42,696 bases of DNA from an uncultured Lachnospiraceae bacterium. Lineage in GTDB: Bacteria; Bacillota; Clostridia; Lachnospirales; Lachnospiraceae. The position numbers and the translations under genes were made by a program. The stretch lies in the NCBI GenBank assembly GCA_910577675.1, contig CAJTOR010000030.1:1-42696 (forward strand), given 5' to 3'. Under the pieces are notes generated by a model. It ran no database searches. It was not told the DNA's origin and saw nothing but the letters and a program-made list of their open reading frames with translations. Position 1 is the first letter of the stretch, and the number at the start of each line of letters is the position of its first letter. Shown in pieces: positions 23,739-32,100 of the stretch.

Positions 23739-23773
23739 AAAAAAGGAGAGTCCTTAACGGACTCTCCTTTTTT
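23739..23773. terminator. Bidirectional intrinsic terminator
   Basis: A 9-bp stem, GGAGAGTCC (23745-23753) with GGACTCTCC (23759-23767), 5-base loop, with A6 on one side and T6 on the other. It serves the YbjQ-like gene, which ends at 23793, and would also stop plus-strand transcription. Confidence 0.9.
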
Positions 23774-23792
23774 ATTCTTAGTACTCTTTTAT

Positions 23793-24104
23793 TTATAAAA
23801 ATCTCACCGCCGTACCATATGCCATCACTTCCGCCGCCCCCTGCATAACCGCCGCCGAAGCATAGCGAATATTGACTACCGCATCCGCACCGAGCGCTTC
23901 CGCCTCAGCTACCATACGCCTTGTTGCAAGATCGCGCGCCTCGCTCATCATCTCATTATAGGAAGTCAGCTCCCCGCCCACCAGGGACTTTAACCCCTGC
24001 GCGAGATCTTTTCCCATATGCTTTGACTGGATGGTGCTGCCCTTTACAAGCCCTAGCATCTCAAGATCCTTGCCCGCGATATAATCCGTATTTACCAGAA
24101 TCAT
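23793..24104 (-). CDS. YbjQ-like UPF0145 heavy-metal-binding-domain protein
   Basis: A 103-residue protein of the YbjQ/UPF0145 family: an N-terminal strand with the TDYIAGKDLEMLGLVKGSTIQSKHMGKDL segment, a helix EARDLATRRMVAEAEALGADAVVNIRYASA, and a closing strand. These small proteins form pentamers; the function is unknown. The ATG is preceded by an excellent AAAGGAGG. It has its own promoter and terminator, so it is monocistronic, and nothing ties it to the mannan locus. Confidence 0.88.
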   Translation of the reverse strand: MILVNTDYIAGKDLEMLGLVKGSTIQSKHMGKDLAQGLKSLVGGELTSYNEMMSEARDLATRRMVAEAEALGADAVVNIRYASAAVMQGAAEVMAYGTAVRFL

Positions 24105-24147
24105 CTTCCAATCCTCCTTTTACCGCACAATATTTTCTTCCACAATC

Positions 24148-24177
24148 ATAATACCACACTCTGCCACCCAAAATCAA
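24148..24177 (-). promoter_or_regulatory. Promoter of the YbjQ-like gene
   Basis: Minus strand TTGATT (24172-24177), 18 bp, TATTAT (24148-24153), about 45 bases before the ATG. Confidence 0.45.
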
Positions 24178-24235
24178 GTCAATTACTTTTTCCCTTCCAG
24201 AACAGATTTTCTCCTAGAATTATCTTTGGTAATAT

Positions 24236-24389
24236 GGTATAATATCCGCGAAGCCCGCAGGGAACCATGTCGGACGGCAAATCATGCGCATCCCCCCGGA
24301 GGGAAAGCGCATAAATGCACTTATCATGGACGAAGGACATGGTATAATAAAAATAAGAGTACGTCACAAACAAACCTGTAATATACAGG
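24236..24389 (+). promoter_or_regulatory. Chemoreceptor leader with duplicated extended -10 promoters and structured segment
   Basis: Two extended -10 elements, TGGTATAAT, occur at 24235-24243 and 24340-24348; the second has a plausible TTATCA at 24321-24326. Between them lies a foldable segment. An 8-bp closing stem ACCATGTC (24264-24271) with GACATGGT (24336-24343) encloses a hairpin with arms 24284-24289 and 24307-24312 (ATGCGC/GCGCAT) extended by TCCC/GGGA. A small CCTGTA/TACAGG hairpin follows at 24375-24389. RNA from the upstream promoter would contain the fold; RNA from the downstream one would not. It does not match a riboswitch consensus I can recall. No other gene is visible in 24105-24411. 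Confidence 0.45.
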
Positions 24390-24411
24390 CAAGGAAAGGG
24401 AAGGTAGGAAT

Positions 24412-26112
24412 ATGAAAAATTCAAGCAGTACAGACAGTTTTCCGGGAAAAAACAGCCAGGAATTACACCTGAAAAAAATTATCCGAAAATCAGTAATCGC
24501 AACAATTACGGGGGGGATTCTGCTCATTCTTTTGATCGCAATAAACGCTTTCGTTTTACTGATGGAGGAAGACCGCCTAGAAACCACCCGCTTCCTTAAC
24601 CAGTACCGCCTCGGTTCCAAAACACTTACCATCGCGGTACAGTCCTACGCAGTGACGGGCGACAAAAATTATTATGACGACTACATAAAAGAATTGAACG
24701 TTGACAGGAACCGCGATATTGCATTGGAAGGGCTTAAATCCAACAATATCACAAGTGCAGAGTGGGATGAGATGAACCAGATCACCAAACTCTCCGATGA
24801 CCTTGTCCCTATTGAGGAGCTGGCGATGGCGGCGGTGGCATCGGGGGATCATACCGCTGCGATCAACTACGTTTTCAGCGGCGAATATAAAAATGACATC
24901 GAAATTATAAGCAGAAAGACGGACGAGGTCATCGACCAGATCCAGGATCGGCTCGATACCAAAAAAAATGTGTTGTTAGCAGTGCAGCTTGTTATAGAAG
25001 TCCTCTTCCTCCTTTCTTTCCTGTACGTGATACGCCAAATCATTGTGACGATCAAATTTTCCAGGGAGGAGCTTCTTTTGCCGATCACCAAGGTATCCGA
25101 CCAGATGGTTTCCATCTCGGAAGGAGATTTCCACGCCCCGTTTAATATGCTGCAAGATGACAGTGAGGTCGGCAGGATGGTTTGTGCCATACTGTTTATG
25201 AAAGATAACCTGGTAAAAATCATCCGCGAGATTACAAGTGTACTGACACAGATGGGGGACGGCAACTACGAGGTTTCGCTGGATCAGAACTATGTGGGCG
25301 AATTCGGGGAAATCAAGGAATCCTTCAATAAAATCAGCCAGAAAATCCGCCATACCCTGCAAAGCCTGCGCGATATGTCAAACCAGATTAAAATGGGTTC
25401 CATGCAGCTTTCCGAGGCGGCAGCCAACCTGGCGGAGGCAAGCACTTCCCAGGCTACAACCGTATCCGACCTCAGCACACTGACGGACAGCCTCTATACT
25501 GATATGGACAAAAACTCCGTTGATGCCAAAGAATGTGTCGAGATTGCCTCAAGGGCGGGGGAAGCCCTGATGGCAGGAAACGTGAAGATGGAAGAACTAA
25601 AAGGGGCGATCGGCGACATCAGCAAGCGCTCGGAAGAAATCAAAAATATCATCCACGTTATCGAAGATATTGCTTCCCAGACCAACCTCCTCTCCCTGAA
25701 TGCTGCCATTGAAGCAGCGCGGGCAGGCGATGCAGGGCGCGGTTTTGCGGTTGTCGCAGAACAGGTAAAGAACCTGGCAGAACAGTCCGCAAAATCAGCC
25801 GGGGAAACCACCAAATTAATCGAAGCCACCGTGGATGCAGTGGATAAGGGAATCGCAATCGCGGATGAAACGGCTGCAAATATCTCCGAAGTTATGGCGG
25901 GTGCCCAGACTGCCACACAGAAAATGGGACAGATTTCCAAATTATTACAGCAGAATGTGGAGTACATGAAGCAGGTGGATGCTGACCTCGGAGAAATCCA
26001 GGGTGTTATTGATACCAACGCTGCCACTTCCGAGGAAACTGCCGCAATCAGCCAGGAACAGACCGGACAGGTGGAAATTATGGCACAGCTTATGGATAAA
26101 TTTATAATCTAG
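24412..26112 (+). CDS. Methyl-accepting chemotaxis protein
   Basis: Transmembrane chemoreceptor of 566 residues. Membrane helices lie at about 27-51 and 187-208, flanking an extracytoplasmic helical sensor of about 135 residues that may bind a small ligand. A HAMP domain (about 210-265) is followed by a second HAMP-like helical unit (about 270-315, MGDGNYEVSL). The signalling hairpin tip is canonical, DIASQTNLLSLNAAIEAARAG within about 417-455. There is no C-terminal CheR-tethering pentapeptide. The ligand cannot be read from the sequence; proximity to the mannan locus is suggestive only. It has its own leader promoters and terminator. Confidence 0.93.
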   Translation: MKNSSSTDSFPGKNSQELHLKKIIRKSVIATITGGILLILLIAINAFVLLMEEDRLETTRFLNQYRLGSKTLTIAVQSYAVTGDKNYYDDYIKELNVDRNRDIALEGLKSNNITSAEWDEMNQITKLSDDLVPIEELAMAAVASGDHTAAINYVFSGEYKNDIEIISRKTDEVIDQIQDRLDTKKNVLLAVQLVIEVLFLLSFLYVIRQIIVTIKFSREELLLPITKVSDQMVSISEGDFHAPFNMLQDDSEVGRMVCAILFMKDNLVKIIREITSVLTQMGDGNYEVSLDQNYVGEFGEIKESFNKISQKIRHTLQSLRDMSNQIKMGSMQLSEAAANLAEASTSQATTVSDLSTLTDSLYTDMDKNSVDAKECVEIASRAGEALMAGNVKMEELKGAIGDISKRSEEIKNIIHVIEDIASQTNLLSLNAAIEAARAGDAGRGFAVVAEQVKNLAEQSAKSAGETTKLIEATVDAVDKGIAIADETAANISEVMAGAQTATQKMGQISKLLQQNVEYMKQVDADLGEIQGVIDTNAATSEETAAISQEQTGQVEIMAQLMDKFII

Positions 26113-26120
26113 TAACCAGC

Positions 26121-26158
26121 AAAAAAGAGCAGTTGCAATTTTGCAACTGCTCTTTTTT
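26121..26158. terminator. Bidirectional terminator between chemoreceptor and queA
   Basis: An 18-bp perfect inverted repeat (26121-26138 and 26141-26158), core GAGCAGTTGCAA, with A6 on one end and T6 on the other. It ends both convergent genes. Confidence 0.93.
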
Positions 26159-26169
26159 GTTTTCATTTT

Positions 26170-27279
26170 TTATGTCACAAGCATCGCATCCCCGAACGAG
26201 AAAAATCTGTACTCTTCTTTTACAGCTTCCCTGTAGGCTGCAAGCACCCTCTCCCGCCCTGCCAGTGCCGAAACTAACATAAGCAGTGTGGATTCGGGCA
26301 GATGGAAATTTGTAATCAGGCAGTCGAGCACCTTAAACCGGTAGCCGGGATAGATAAAAATTTCCGTATTCCCCTCCCCCGCGCGTACCAGACCGTCCTC
26401 CCCCGCGGCGGATTCCACCGTGCGGCAGCTTGTTGTCCCCACACAGACCACCCTGCCGCCAGCGCGTTTCGCCGCATTGATTTTCTCCGCCTCCTGCGGC
26501 AGGATGCGGTAAAATTCAGAATGCATATGATGGTCGAGGATATTCTCCTCTTTCACCGGGCGGAAGGTTCCAAGCCCCACATGCAGTGTCACATGCGCAA
26601 TCGTCACGCCCATCCCCTCAATCTTTCCCAGCAGTTCCTCCGTAAAATGAAGCCCTGCCGTCGGTGCGGCAGCGGAACCCTCATACCTGGCATATACCGT
26701 CTGATAACGGTTTTTATCTTTAAGCGCATGTGTGATGTAGGGCGGAAGCGGCATCTGACCCAGTCGGTCAAGAATCTCCTCAAAAATCCCCTGGTAAATA
26801 AATTTTACCAGCCGGTTCCCCTCCTCGACAATATCGAGCACCTGTGCAGTCAGAATCCCTCCGCCAAAGGAAATCCGCGTGCCGGGCTTTGCTTTCTTCC
26901 CAGGTTTTACAAGTGTTTCCCACACATCATCCCCGCGGCGCTTTAACAAAAGCAGCTCAATCTGTGCGCCCGCCCCCTGCGCGGTACTCTTTCCATCTCC
27001 CTCTGTCAAAAGCCGTGTCCCGATAAGCCTTGCCGGGATAACCTTCGTATCATTGATTACCAGACAATCCCCCGCGCGCAGATAATCGGGCAGATCAGAA
27101 AATACCCTGTGGTGGTACTCCCCCGTTTCTTTATCCAGCACAAGCAGCCTTGAAGCCGCCCTGTCTGTTAAAGGGTCCTGCGCAATCAGTTCCTGCGGCA
27201 GCTCAAAATAAAAATCCTGTTTTTTAAGGGGATTTACTTCCTCAACCATATTATTGTTCATCCAATCCATCCCTTCCAT
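26170..27279 (-). CDS. queA: S-adenosylmethionine:tRNA ribosyltransferase-isomerase QueA
   Basis: Converts 7-aminomethyl-7-deazaguanine in tRNA to epoxyqueuosine using the ribosyl group of S-adenosylmethionine. The full family length is present (369 residues). Recognisable blocks are ELIAQDP, AGDCLVINDTKVIPARL, YEGSAAAPTAGLHFT, VTLHVGLGTFRPV, HSEFY, VGTTSCRTVES and LITNFHLPESTLLMLVSA. Three in-frame ATGs cluster at the start; the first, at 27279, has GAGGGAA upstream, and one at 27261 has AAGGGA. It is the last gene of the lepB operon, 21 bases after the SpoIID-like gene. Confidence 0.96.
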   Translation of the reverse strand: MEGMDWMNNNMVEEVNPLKKQDFYFELPQELIAQDPLTDRAASRLLVLDKETGEYHHRVFSDLPDYLRAGDCLVINDTKVIPARLIGTRLLTEGDGKSTAQGAGAQIELLLLKRRGDDVWETLVKPGKKAKPGTRISFGGGILTAQVLDIVEEGNRLVKFIYQGIFEEILDRLGQMPLPPYITHALKDKNRYQTVYARYEGSAAAPTAGLHFTEELLGKIEGMGVTIAHVTLHVGLGTFRPVKEENILDHHMHSEFYRILPQEAEKINAAKRAGGRVVCVGTTSCRTVESAAGEDGLVRAGEGNTEIFIYPGYRFKVLDCLITNFHLPESTLLMLVSALAGRERVLAAYREAVKEEYRFFSFGDAMLVT

Positions 27280-27300
27280 AAACGCACTTCCCTCACCAGA

Positions 27301-28962
27301 TCATGTTCCTGCCCGCCCCACCGTGGCACCACTGTAATAATATGAAATAATCTCGCGGTACCCATATCCTGCCTTCGCCATCCCATTTGCACCGGACTGG
27401 CTCATTCCCACACCATGCCCGTAACCCATCCCGTAAAAATACCAGTTATCTGCACTCTTTGGCGCATTTTGCGGGTAATTCATCAGATTGTCCGCGCCCG
27501 CAACAATATACTGCGAAAGCTCCGTATCCGCCTTTGTTACGCTGCCTTGTGCGGACAGCATATAGCTCTCCCCGATCCTTATGGTTTCCGCCCCCCGTCC
27601 CCCGAGCGCCGTCACAGTATCCGGTACATCCCCCTGCTTTACCACCTTAAATTTCGTGCTCGGCAGGGAGAATACCTCGCGTATCGTTCCCGCCTGCAAA
27701 ATACTGTTCCCGCTTGACCCCCGGATTTTTAACAGATATACCCGCCCAGTCGCGGTCATTACCTGCGGTATGACCGCCCGCACAGTTCCGACCGAAAGCT
27801 TGTTTGCCGAAAGCTTCTTTTCCAGTTCGCTGCGCGTGTAGGAAACAAGCCAGGGCTTTTTCTCCGGTTCCGTTTCATAAAGATCGGGCACAGCTTTCAG
27901 GTAATCCGCCCCCATGCCCCAGACCTCGCTGACATTCTCGGTACTGCCTCCGCTTGTGGAAAAATAGTATGTCGGCACCATTTTTCCGCCGTAATATACC
28001 GCCTCGCCGCGCGTTGCATCCACCGCCCTGTTCGTGCGGGAATCTTCCGCGCCATATCCGCGGTAAACCTGGCTTTTGGTCGTATCCTCCAGATAGTAGG
28101 CCCGCGAAATATTAGAATCCGCACTGTAGCCCACCTTCATAAGCGCAAAGCTGCGCGCACATACAGCCTGCACCTTTAACGCCTCCGAATGGTAGTTTGC
28201 CTGCATCTCGCACGGCACAACGCCGTAGAGGTAGGATTCAATATTGATGATGTTGACAGCCGTCACCGAATTTTTCCCAAAACACCCAATCTCAATACGC
28301 CCGCGGTACCTGCGCTCACCCAGGTCAAGTACAGCATTCCCCTTCCCGTCCAGGTCAAGTGCCTTAAACTGCGGATATGCCTTTTTTTTCTCGCCGTCAA
28401 TCAGGAACTCATACCGGTCAGCCCGCACCAGCACCCTGTGGCCATTGTCGGGCATCAGCACCGAATAGCTGTACCCAAAGCGATCCTTTATTTTCGCGTA
28501 AATCTGCTCCGCCTGCTCGGCTGTCGCAGTTCCCCCCACGTAGACTCTCCAGTAATTGCGGTAGATTGCCACCGGAAGGGCACTCACCCCAAGGTTCCTG
28601 ATTACCGCTGCCACGCGCTCGGCATTCGCGTAGCTTGAATAGGTTTTTGCAAGAGAATAATAATACCCGGCCGCGGGCGTAAAAACAAAGCCGGTACTGC
28701 TTGCAAACTCCAAATCGGTCTGGTAGCTGTCCTTGATACAGTACCCTAGACCGATCTTTGTATTAGATATCTTAATCTGTGTTTTCCCGCCGTAAAGCGC
28801 CGAAAGCCCCACCCTGATATCGGTCATCCCGGCATTTTGGGAGGCGTAACCTGCTTCTTTTTCCCCGCACAAAAACACGGAGCAAAAAATAAGCAGCAGA
28901 GCCAGCACCATCCCCCGCTTTTTGCGGGATTTTCTATTTAAGCAGCCCCCAAGAAGGCTCAT
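27301..28962 (-). CDS. SpoIID/LytB-domain protein with N-terminal SPOR-like region
   Basis: An exported cell-wall-directed protein of 553 residues with a basic N-terminus and hydrophobic signal/anchor (MVLALLLIFCSVFLC). Residues about 85-165 resemble a peptidoglycan-binding SPOR/sporulation-related repeat (YYSLAKTYSSYANAERVAAVIR). The SpoIID domain occupies the remainder: NIINIESYLYGVVPCEM, KVQAVCARSFALMK, YYFSTSGGSTENVSEVWG, and the terminal YGHGVGMSQSGANGMAKAGY. SpoIID is a lytic transglycosylase acting on denuded glycan strands in sporulation; this longer version may act on vegetative wall. The ATG at 28962 overlaps lepB by 29 bases; ATG 28911 is a shorter alternative. Confidence 0.88.
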   Translation of the reverse strand: MSLLGGCLNRKSRKKRGMVLALLLIFCSVFLCGEKEAGYASQNAGMTDIRVGLSALYGGKTQIKISNTKIGLGYCIKDSYQTDLEFASSTGFVFTPAAGYYYSLAKTYSSYANAERVAAVIRNLGVSALPVAIYRNYWRVYVGGTATAEQAEQIYAKIKDRFGYSYSVLMPDNGHRVLVRADRYEFLIDGEKKKAYPQFKALDLDGKGNAVLDLGERRYRGRIEIGCFGKNSVTAVNIINIESYLYGVVPCEMQANYHSEALKVQAVCARSFALMKVGYSADSNISRAYYLEDTTKSQVYRGYGAEDSRTNRAVDATRGEAVYYGGKMVPTYYFSTSGGSTENVSEVWGMGADYLKAVPDLYETEPEKKPWLVSYTRSELEKKLSANKLSVGTVRAVIPQVMTATGRVYLLKIRGSSGNSILQAGTIREVFSLPSTKFKVVKQGDVPDTVTALGGRGAETIRIGESYMLSAQGSVTKADTELSQYIVAGADNLMNYPQNAPKSADNWYFYGMGYGHGVGMSQSGANGMAKAGYGYREIISYYYSGATVGRAGT

Positions 28963-29596
28963 AACGCAACCACGCCTTTCCAAGTATCTTGCTCTTTGCC
29001 ACATAATGGTTTGTCCAGTAGCGCGAATCCCACGACCGGTTCCTGTTGTCCCCCATCATAAAATAATGCCCCTCCGGCACGGTAAACGGTCCGAAACTGC
29101 CCGTCATCGGCTCGTTCAGATAGTCCTCCTCATACACTTTCCCGTCAATATAAAGCACGCCGTCCACAATCTCAAGCGTTTCCCCCGGCAGACCGACAAT
29201 CCGCTTTATGTAGGTTTCCTCCTCATTGTCCGGGTACGGGAAAATAACGATATCCCCGCGCTTTGGATCGGAAAAAAGATATGCGAGCCGGTTGCCGATC
29301 AGACGGTCACCGACCTGTATCGTTGAGATCATTGACCCGGTTGGAACCTCCGCCTTGATAATCACATAGTGTGTGACAACAAATGCCAGCACAAAGGCAC
29401 ATACCACAACCATCACCCAACTGAAAAGTTCCCGGATCATATTTTTAGTGCGCCCTGCGGATGCCTTATCCCCGCCATCCTGCGGCAAGGTTTCTTCCCC
29501 ACTCTCCCCGCTGGATATTGCCGCCTCCCCATTCCCCGAAGTTTCATTTCCATATTCTTCCATTTCTTTTTGGTCGTCCATTCTCCATTTCTCCAT
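28934..29596 (-). CDS. lepB: Type I signal peptidase
   Basis: Membrane-bound serine protease that removes signal peptides from exported proteins. The 220-residue sequence has a charged N-terminal cytoplasmic extension of about 50 residues, one membrane helix (about 57-79), the catalytic Ser88 in PTGSMISTI, and Lys131 in YIKRIVGLPGE; GDNRNRSWDSRYW is the conserved box near the C-terminus. The start is ambiguous: ATG 29596 directly follows GGAGGA with little spacing, and ATG 29581 is 15 bases downstream of it. It heads an operon with the SpoIID-like gene and queA, driven by a near-consensus promoter at 29704-29732. Confidence 0.95.
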   Translation of the reverse strand: MEKWRMDDQKEMEEYGNETSGNGEAAISSGESGEETLPQDGGDKASAGRTKNMIRELFSWVMVVVCAFVLAFVVTHYVIIKAEVPTGSMISTIQVGDRLIGNRLAYLFSDPKRGDIVIFPYPDNEEETYIKRIVGLPGETLEIVDGVLYIDGKVYEEDYLNEPMTGSFGPFTVPEGHYFMMGDNRNRSWDSRYWTNHYVAKSKILGKAWLRYEPSWGLLK

Positions 29597-29677
29597 TCCT
29601 CCGCTTCCATCCGCGGTTCTATATCAGGTTCCCACCGGATGATCCCGCCCCGGGAACCACATTGAAAGAGTGTGCAT

Positions 29678-29721
29678 AAAAATGCCGCCACCCATTACCC
29701 TCTATTGTAATGAATGGCGGC
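29678..29721 (-). terminator. galE terminator overlapping the lepB promoter
   Basis: Minus-strand stem made of GCCGCCA/TGGCGGC and CATTAC/GTAATG (arms 29684-29698 and 29707-29721), with an internal mismatch and an 8-base loop, followed by ATTTTTATG. The lepB -10 element lies across the loop and stem edge. Confidence 0.8.
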
Positions 29722-29732
29722 GGTGATGTCAA
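29704..29732 (-). promoter_or_regulatory. Promoter of lepB-spoIID-like-queA operon
   Basis: Perfect TTGACA (29727-29732), 17 bp, TACAAT (29704-29709). Predicted initiation near 29697 falls inside the hairpin, so the lepB transcript lacks one arm and escapes termination. Confidence 0.8.
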
Positions 29733-29749
29733 GTAAATTTCATACGGTA

Positions 29750-30739
29750 TTATTTTGCAAAACCATCCGGATGTCCCTGGTGCCACTTCCATGCGGAGGC
29801 AATAATTTTTGAAAGGTCGTCATGCTGCGGATTCCAGCCAAGCACTTCCCTCGCTTTCTCGCTCGAGGCAATCAGCCTTGCCGGGTCGCCGGCACGCCTT
29901 CCCTCGATTACAGCTGGGATCGGATGTCCCGTCACCGCGCGCGCCGCCTCGATAACTTCCTTTACGGAGAAGCCGACACCGTTGCCGAGATTAAAGATAT
30001 TGCTCGGGTTCCCAGCGCGCAGATACTGCACCGCCTGGATATGTGCCATCGCAAGATCCGTCACATGGATGTAATCGCGGATGCAGGTGCCATCCGGTGT
30101 CGGGTAATCGTCGCCGTAGATTGTGATGGCTTCGCGCCTGCCGTTCGGAACCTGCAAAATCAGAGGGATCAGGTGGGTTTCCGGCGCGTGCGCCTCCCCG
30201 ATCTTGCCGCTCTCATGCGCACCGCAGGCATTGAAATAGCGCAGCGACACATAGCGCAGGCCATGCGCCCTTCCCGTCCACTTAAACATCTTTTCCATCG
30301 AGAGTTTTGTTTCCCCGTAGCAGTTTGTCGGGCAGGTCTTATCCGTTTCCAGAATCGGGATATTCTCCGGCTCACCGTAGGTTGCTGCCGTCGAGGAGAA
30401 TACAATCTTGTCAATGCGGTGCGCCACCATCGAATCAAGCAGCACCTTTGTGCCGCAAAGATTGTTATCATAGTATTTCAGCGGGTTCGTCATACTCTCA
30501 CCGACCAGCGAATTCGCCGCAAAATGGATGACGGCATCAATTTTGTTTTCCTCAAAAACCCTGTCAATAAACGCCCTGTTGCGGATATCGCCCTGATAGA
30601 ATTTCGCTTTCGGGTGCACTGCCTCGACATGCCCCGTCTCAAGGTTATCCACAATCACTACTTCCTCACCGTAATCAACCAGCTCATAAACGGTATGCGA
30701 ACCGATATAACCCGCACCGCCCAATACCAGAATTGCCAT
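29750..30739 (-). CDS. galE: UDP-glucose 4-epimerase
   Basis: Interconverts UDP-galactose and UDP-glucose in the Leloir pathway. The short-chain dehydrogenase-type protein has 329 residues: NAD-binding GGAGYIGSH at residues 7-15, SSTAATYGEP, the catalytic YGETK (Tyr/Lys pair), RYFNACGA, and GTCIRDYIHVTDLA. Start ATG has GGAGG 6 bases upstream. It lies 20 bases after galK in the same operon and is followed by a hairpin terminator. Confidence 0.97.
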   Translation of the reverse strand: MAILVLGGAGYIGSHTVYELVDYGEEVVIVDNLETGHVEAVHPKAKFYQGDIRNRAFIDRVFEENKIDAVIHFAANSLVGESMTNPLKYYDNNLCGTKVLLDSMVAHRIDKIVFSSTAATYGEPENIPILETDKTCPTNCYGETKLSMEKMFKWTGRAHGLRYVSLRYFNACGAHESGKIGEAHAPETHLIPLILQVPNGRREAITIYGDDYPTPDGTCIRDYIHVTDLAMAHIQAVQYLRAGNPSNIFNLGNGVGFSVKEVIEAARAVTGHPIPAVIEGRRAGDPARLIASSEKAREVLGWNPQHDDLSKIIASAWKWHQGHPDGFAK

Positions 30740-30759
30740 AATAATCCTCCATCCTTTCT

Positions 30760-31932
30760 TTACAGTGTGTGCGGACCACAGCCTGCGTCAACCACATAAA
30801 AATCTGCCGCATAGCCGATTTTGTCCTTATAGATCCCGCCAACATTTTTGATGAAAGCATCCACCGCCCCCGTCCTTACAATACTGACCGTACAGCCACC
30901 AAAACCAGCGCCAGTCATGCGGGAACCGATCACGCCCTCCTGCGAGAGCGCCGCAGAAACCAGCGTGTCAAGCTCCGTCCCCGTCACCTCGTAATCGTCG
31001 CGCAGCGACTCGTGGGAGGCAATCATCAGTTTTCCAAATTCCTCGATATCATTTGCCATAAGCGCTGCCACCGCCTTGATAGTGCGCTGGTTTTCATAAA
31101 CCGCGTGCTTTGCGCGCCTTTCCTTTACCGGGTCAGCGATCACGCTGCGGTTCTTCTCAAATTCCTCCTCGCTAAGCTCCCCGAGCGATTTGATATCAAG
31201 CACCGTCTTTAGTCTTTCCAGTGCCGCCTCGCACTCGCCCCTGCGCTCGTTGTACTTCGAATCGCCAAGACCGCGCTTTTTGTTGCTCGAAGCGATAACA
31301 ATCTTTGCATCCTTTAGCGCAATCGGCGCATATTCATAGGAAAGATCCGCCGTATCAAGGAAAATTGCATGCCCTTCTTTTCCCATCGCGATCGAAAACT
31401 GATCCATAATACCGCAGTTTACACCGATAAATTCGTTTTCTGCCTTCTGGGAAAGTTTTGCTATCTCGACAAAATCCACATCAAAGCCGAAAAGCTCCCT
31501 GGCAACATAGGCGGTCAGTACCTCGACAGAGGCGGAGGAAGAAAGACCGGAAGAATTTGGAATATTGCCAAAATATACAATATCCATCCCCGCATCCACC
31601 GGGTAACCCGCATCGCGCATCACCTTTAACACGCCCTTAGGGTAATTTGCCCAGTCGTGTGCCTCCTCCTTTTTCAGATCAGCAAGATCCGCCACAATCA
31701 CACCCTTCTCCTCAAAATTCATGGAGTAAAAGCGGAGCATATTGTCCGTATTCTTTGCTGCTGCCGCATAGGTGCCGATTGTGAGCGCACACGGGAAGAC
31801 ATGCCCCCCGTTGTAATCGGTATGCTCCCCTATCAGGTTTACCCTGCCCGGCGCAAAATATACGCCCTGCGCCTCCCTTCCAAAAACCCTCTTAAACTCC
31901 TGCTGTAATTTTTCCTTCATTCCGCCCAACAT
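30760..31932 (-). CDS. galK: Galactokinase
   Basis: GHMP kinase that phosphorylates galactose at C1. Family signatures are APGRVNLIGEHTDYNGGHVFP near the N-terminus, NSSGLSSSASVEV (phosphate-binding motif) and GSRMTGAGFGGCTVSIV (C-terminal motif 3). The length, 390 residues, is typical. ATG 31932 and ATG 31920 are both possible; the first has AAAGGGG immediately before it, so the second may be the real start. A promoter with TTGACA lies upstream. No galT is present in the window. Galactose could come from galactomannan side chains, but no alpha-galactosidase is seen here. Confidence 0.97.
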   Translation of the reverse strand: MLGGMKEKLQQEFKRVFGREAQGVYFAPGRVNLIGEHTDYNGGHVFPCALTIGTYAAAAKNTDNMLRFYSMNFEEKGVIVADLADLKKEEAHDWANYPKGVLKVMRDAGYPVDAGMDIVYFGNIPNSSGLSSSASVEVLTAYVARELFGFDVDFVEIAKLSQKAENEFIGVNCGIMDQFSIAMGKEGHAIFLDTADLSYEYAPIALKDAKIVIASSNKKRGLGDSKYNERRGECEAALERLKTVLDIKSLGELSEEEFEKNRSVIADPVKERRAKHAVYENQRTIKAVAALMANDIEEFGKLMIASHESLRDDYEVTGTELDTLVSAALSQEGVIGSRMTGAGFGGCTVSIVRTGAVDAFIKNVGGIYKDKIGYAADFYVVDAGCGPHTL

Positions 31933-32014
31933 CCCCTTTCCATATATTTTTTCTACTATGTATCCCTGATAATAACAAAAATCCTGTTCTTAATTACTAT
32001 TCCTGTTATAAAGT

Positions 32015-32042
32015 ATGATACCAGATTTTCCTGCAATGTCAA
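32015..32042 (-). promoter_or_regulatory. Promoter of galK-galE
   Basis: Perfect TTGACA (32037-32042), 16 bp, TATCAT (32015-32020) preceded by TGG, giving an extended -10 character. The stretch up to galK is AT-rich without a clear operator. Confidence 0.7.
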
Positions 32043-32100
32043 GAGGGAATCCTGTGCGATTTCGTGTTTTTTGTTACATGTATTTTGCCATCGGCTCCTT

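Noticed and set aside
24250..24345. c-di-GMP (GEMM-type) riboswitch before the chemoreceptor
   Set aside because: The segment folds, but the conserved core sequences of that class as I recall them are not present in order.
24179..24424. 81-codon minus-strand frame in the chemoreceptor leader
   Set aside because: It runs through the promoters and structured region, is rich in aromatic residues without domain pattern, and has no ribosome site.
29822..30799. 325-codon plus-strand frame opposite galE
   Set aside because: It is long only because galE codon usage leaves few stops on the opposite strand; galE itself is unmistakable.
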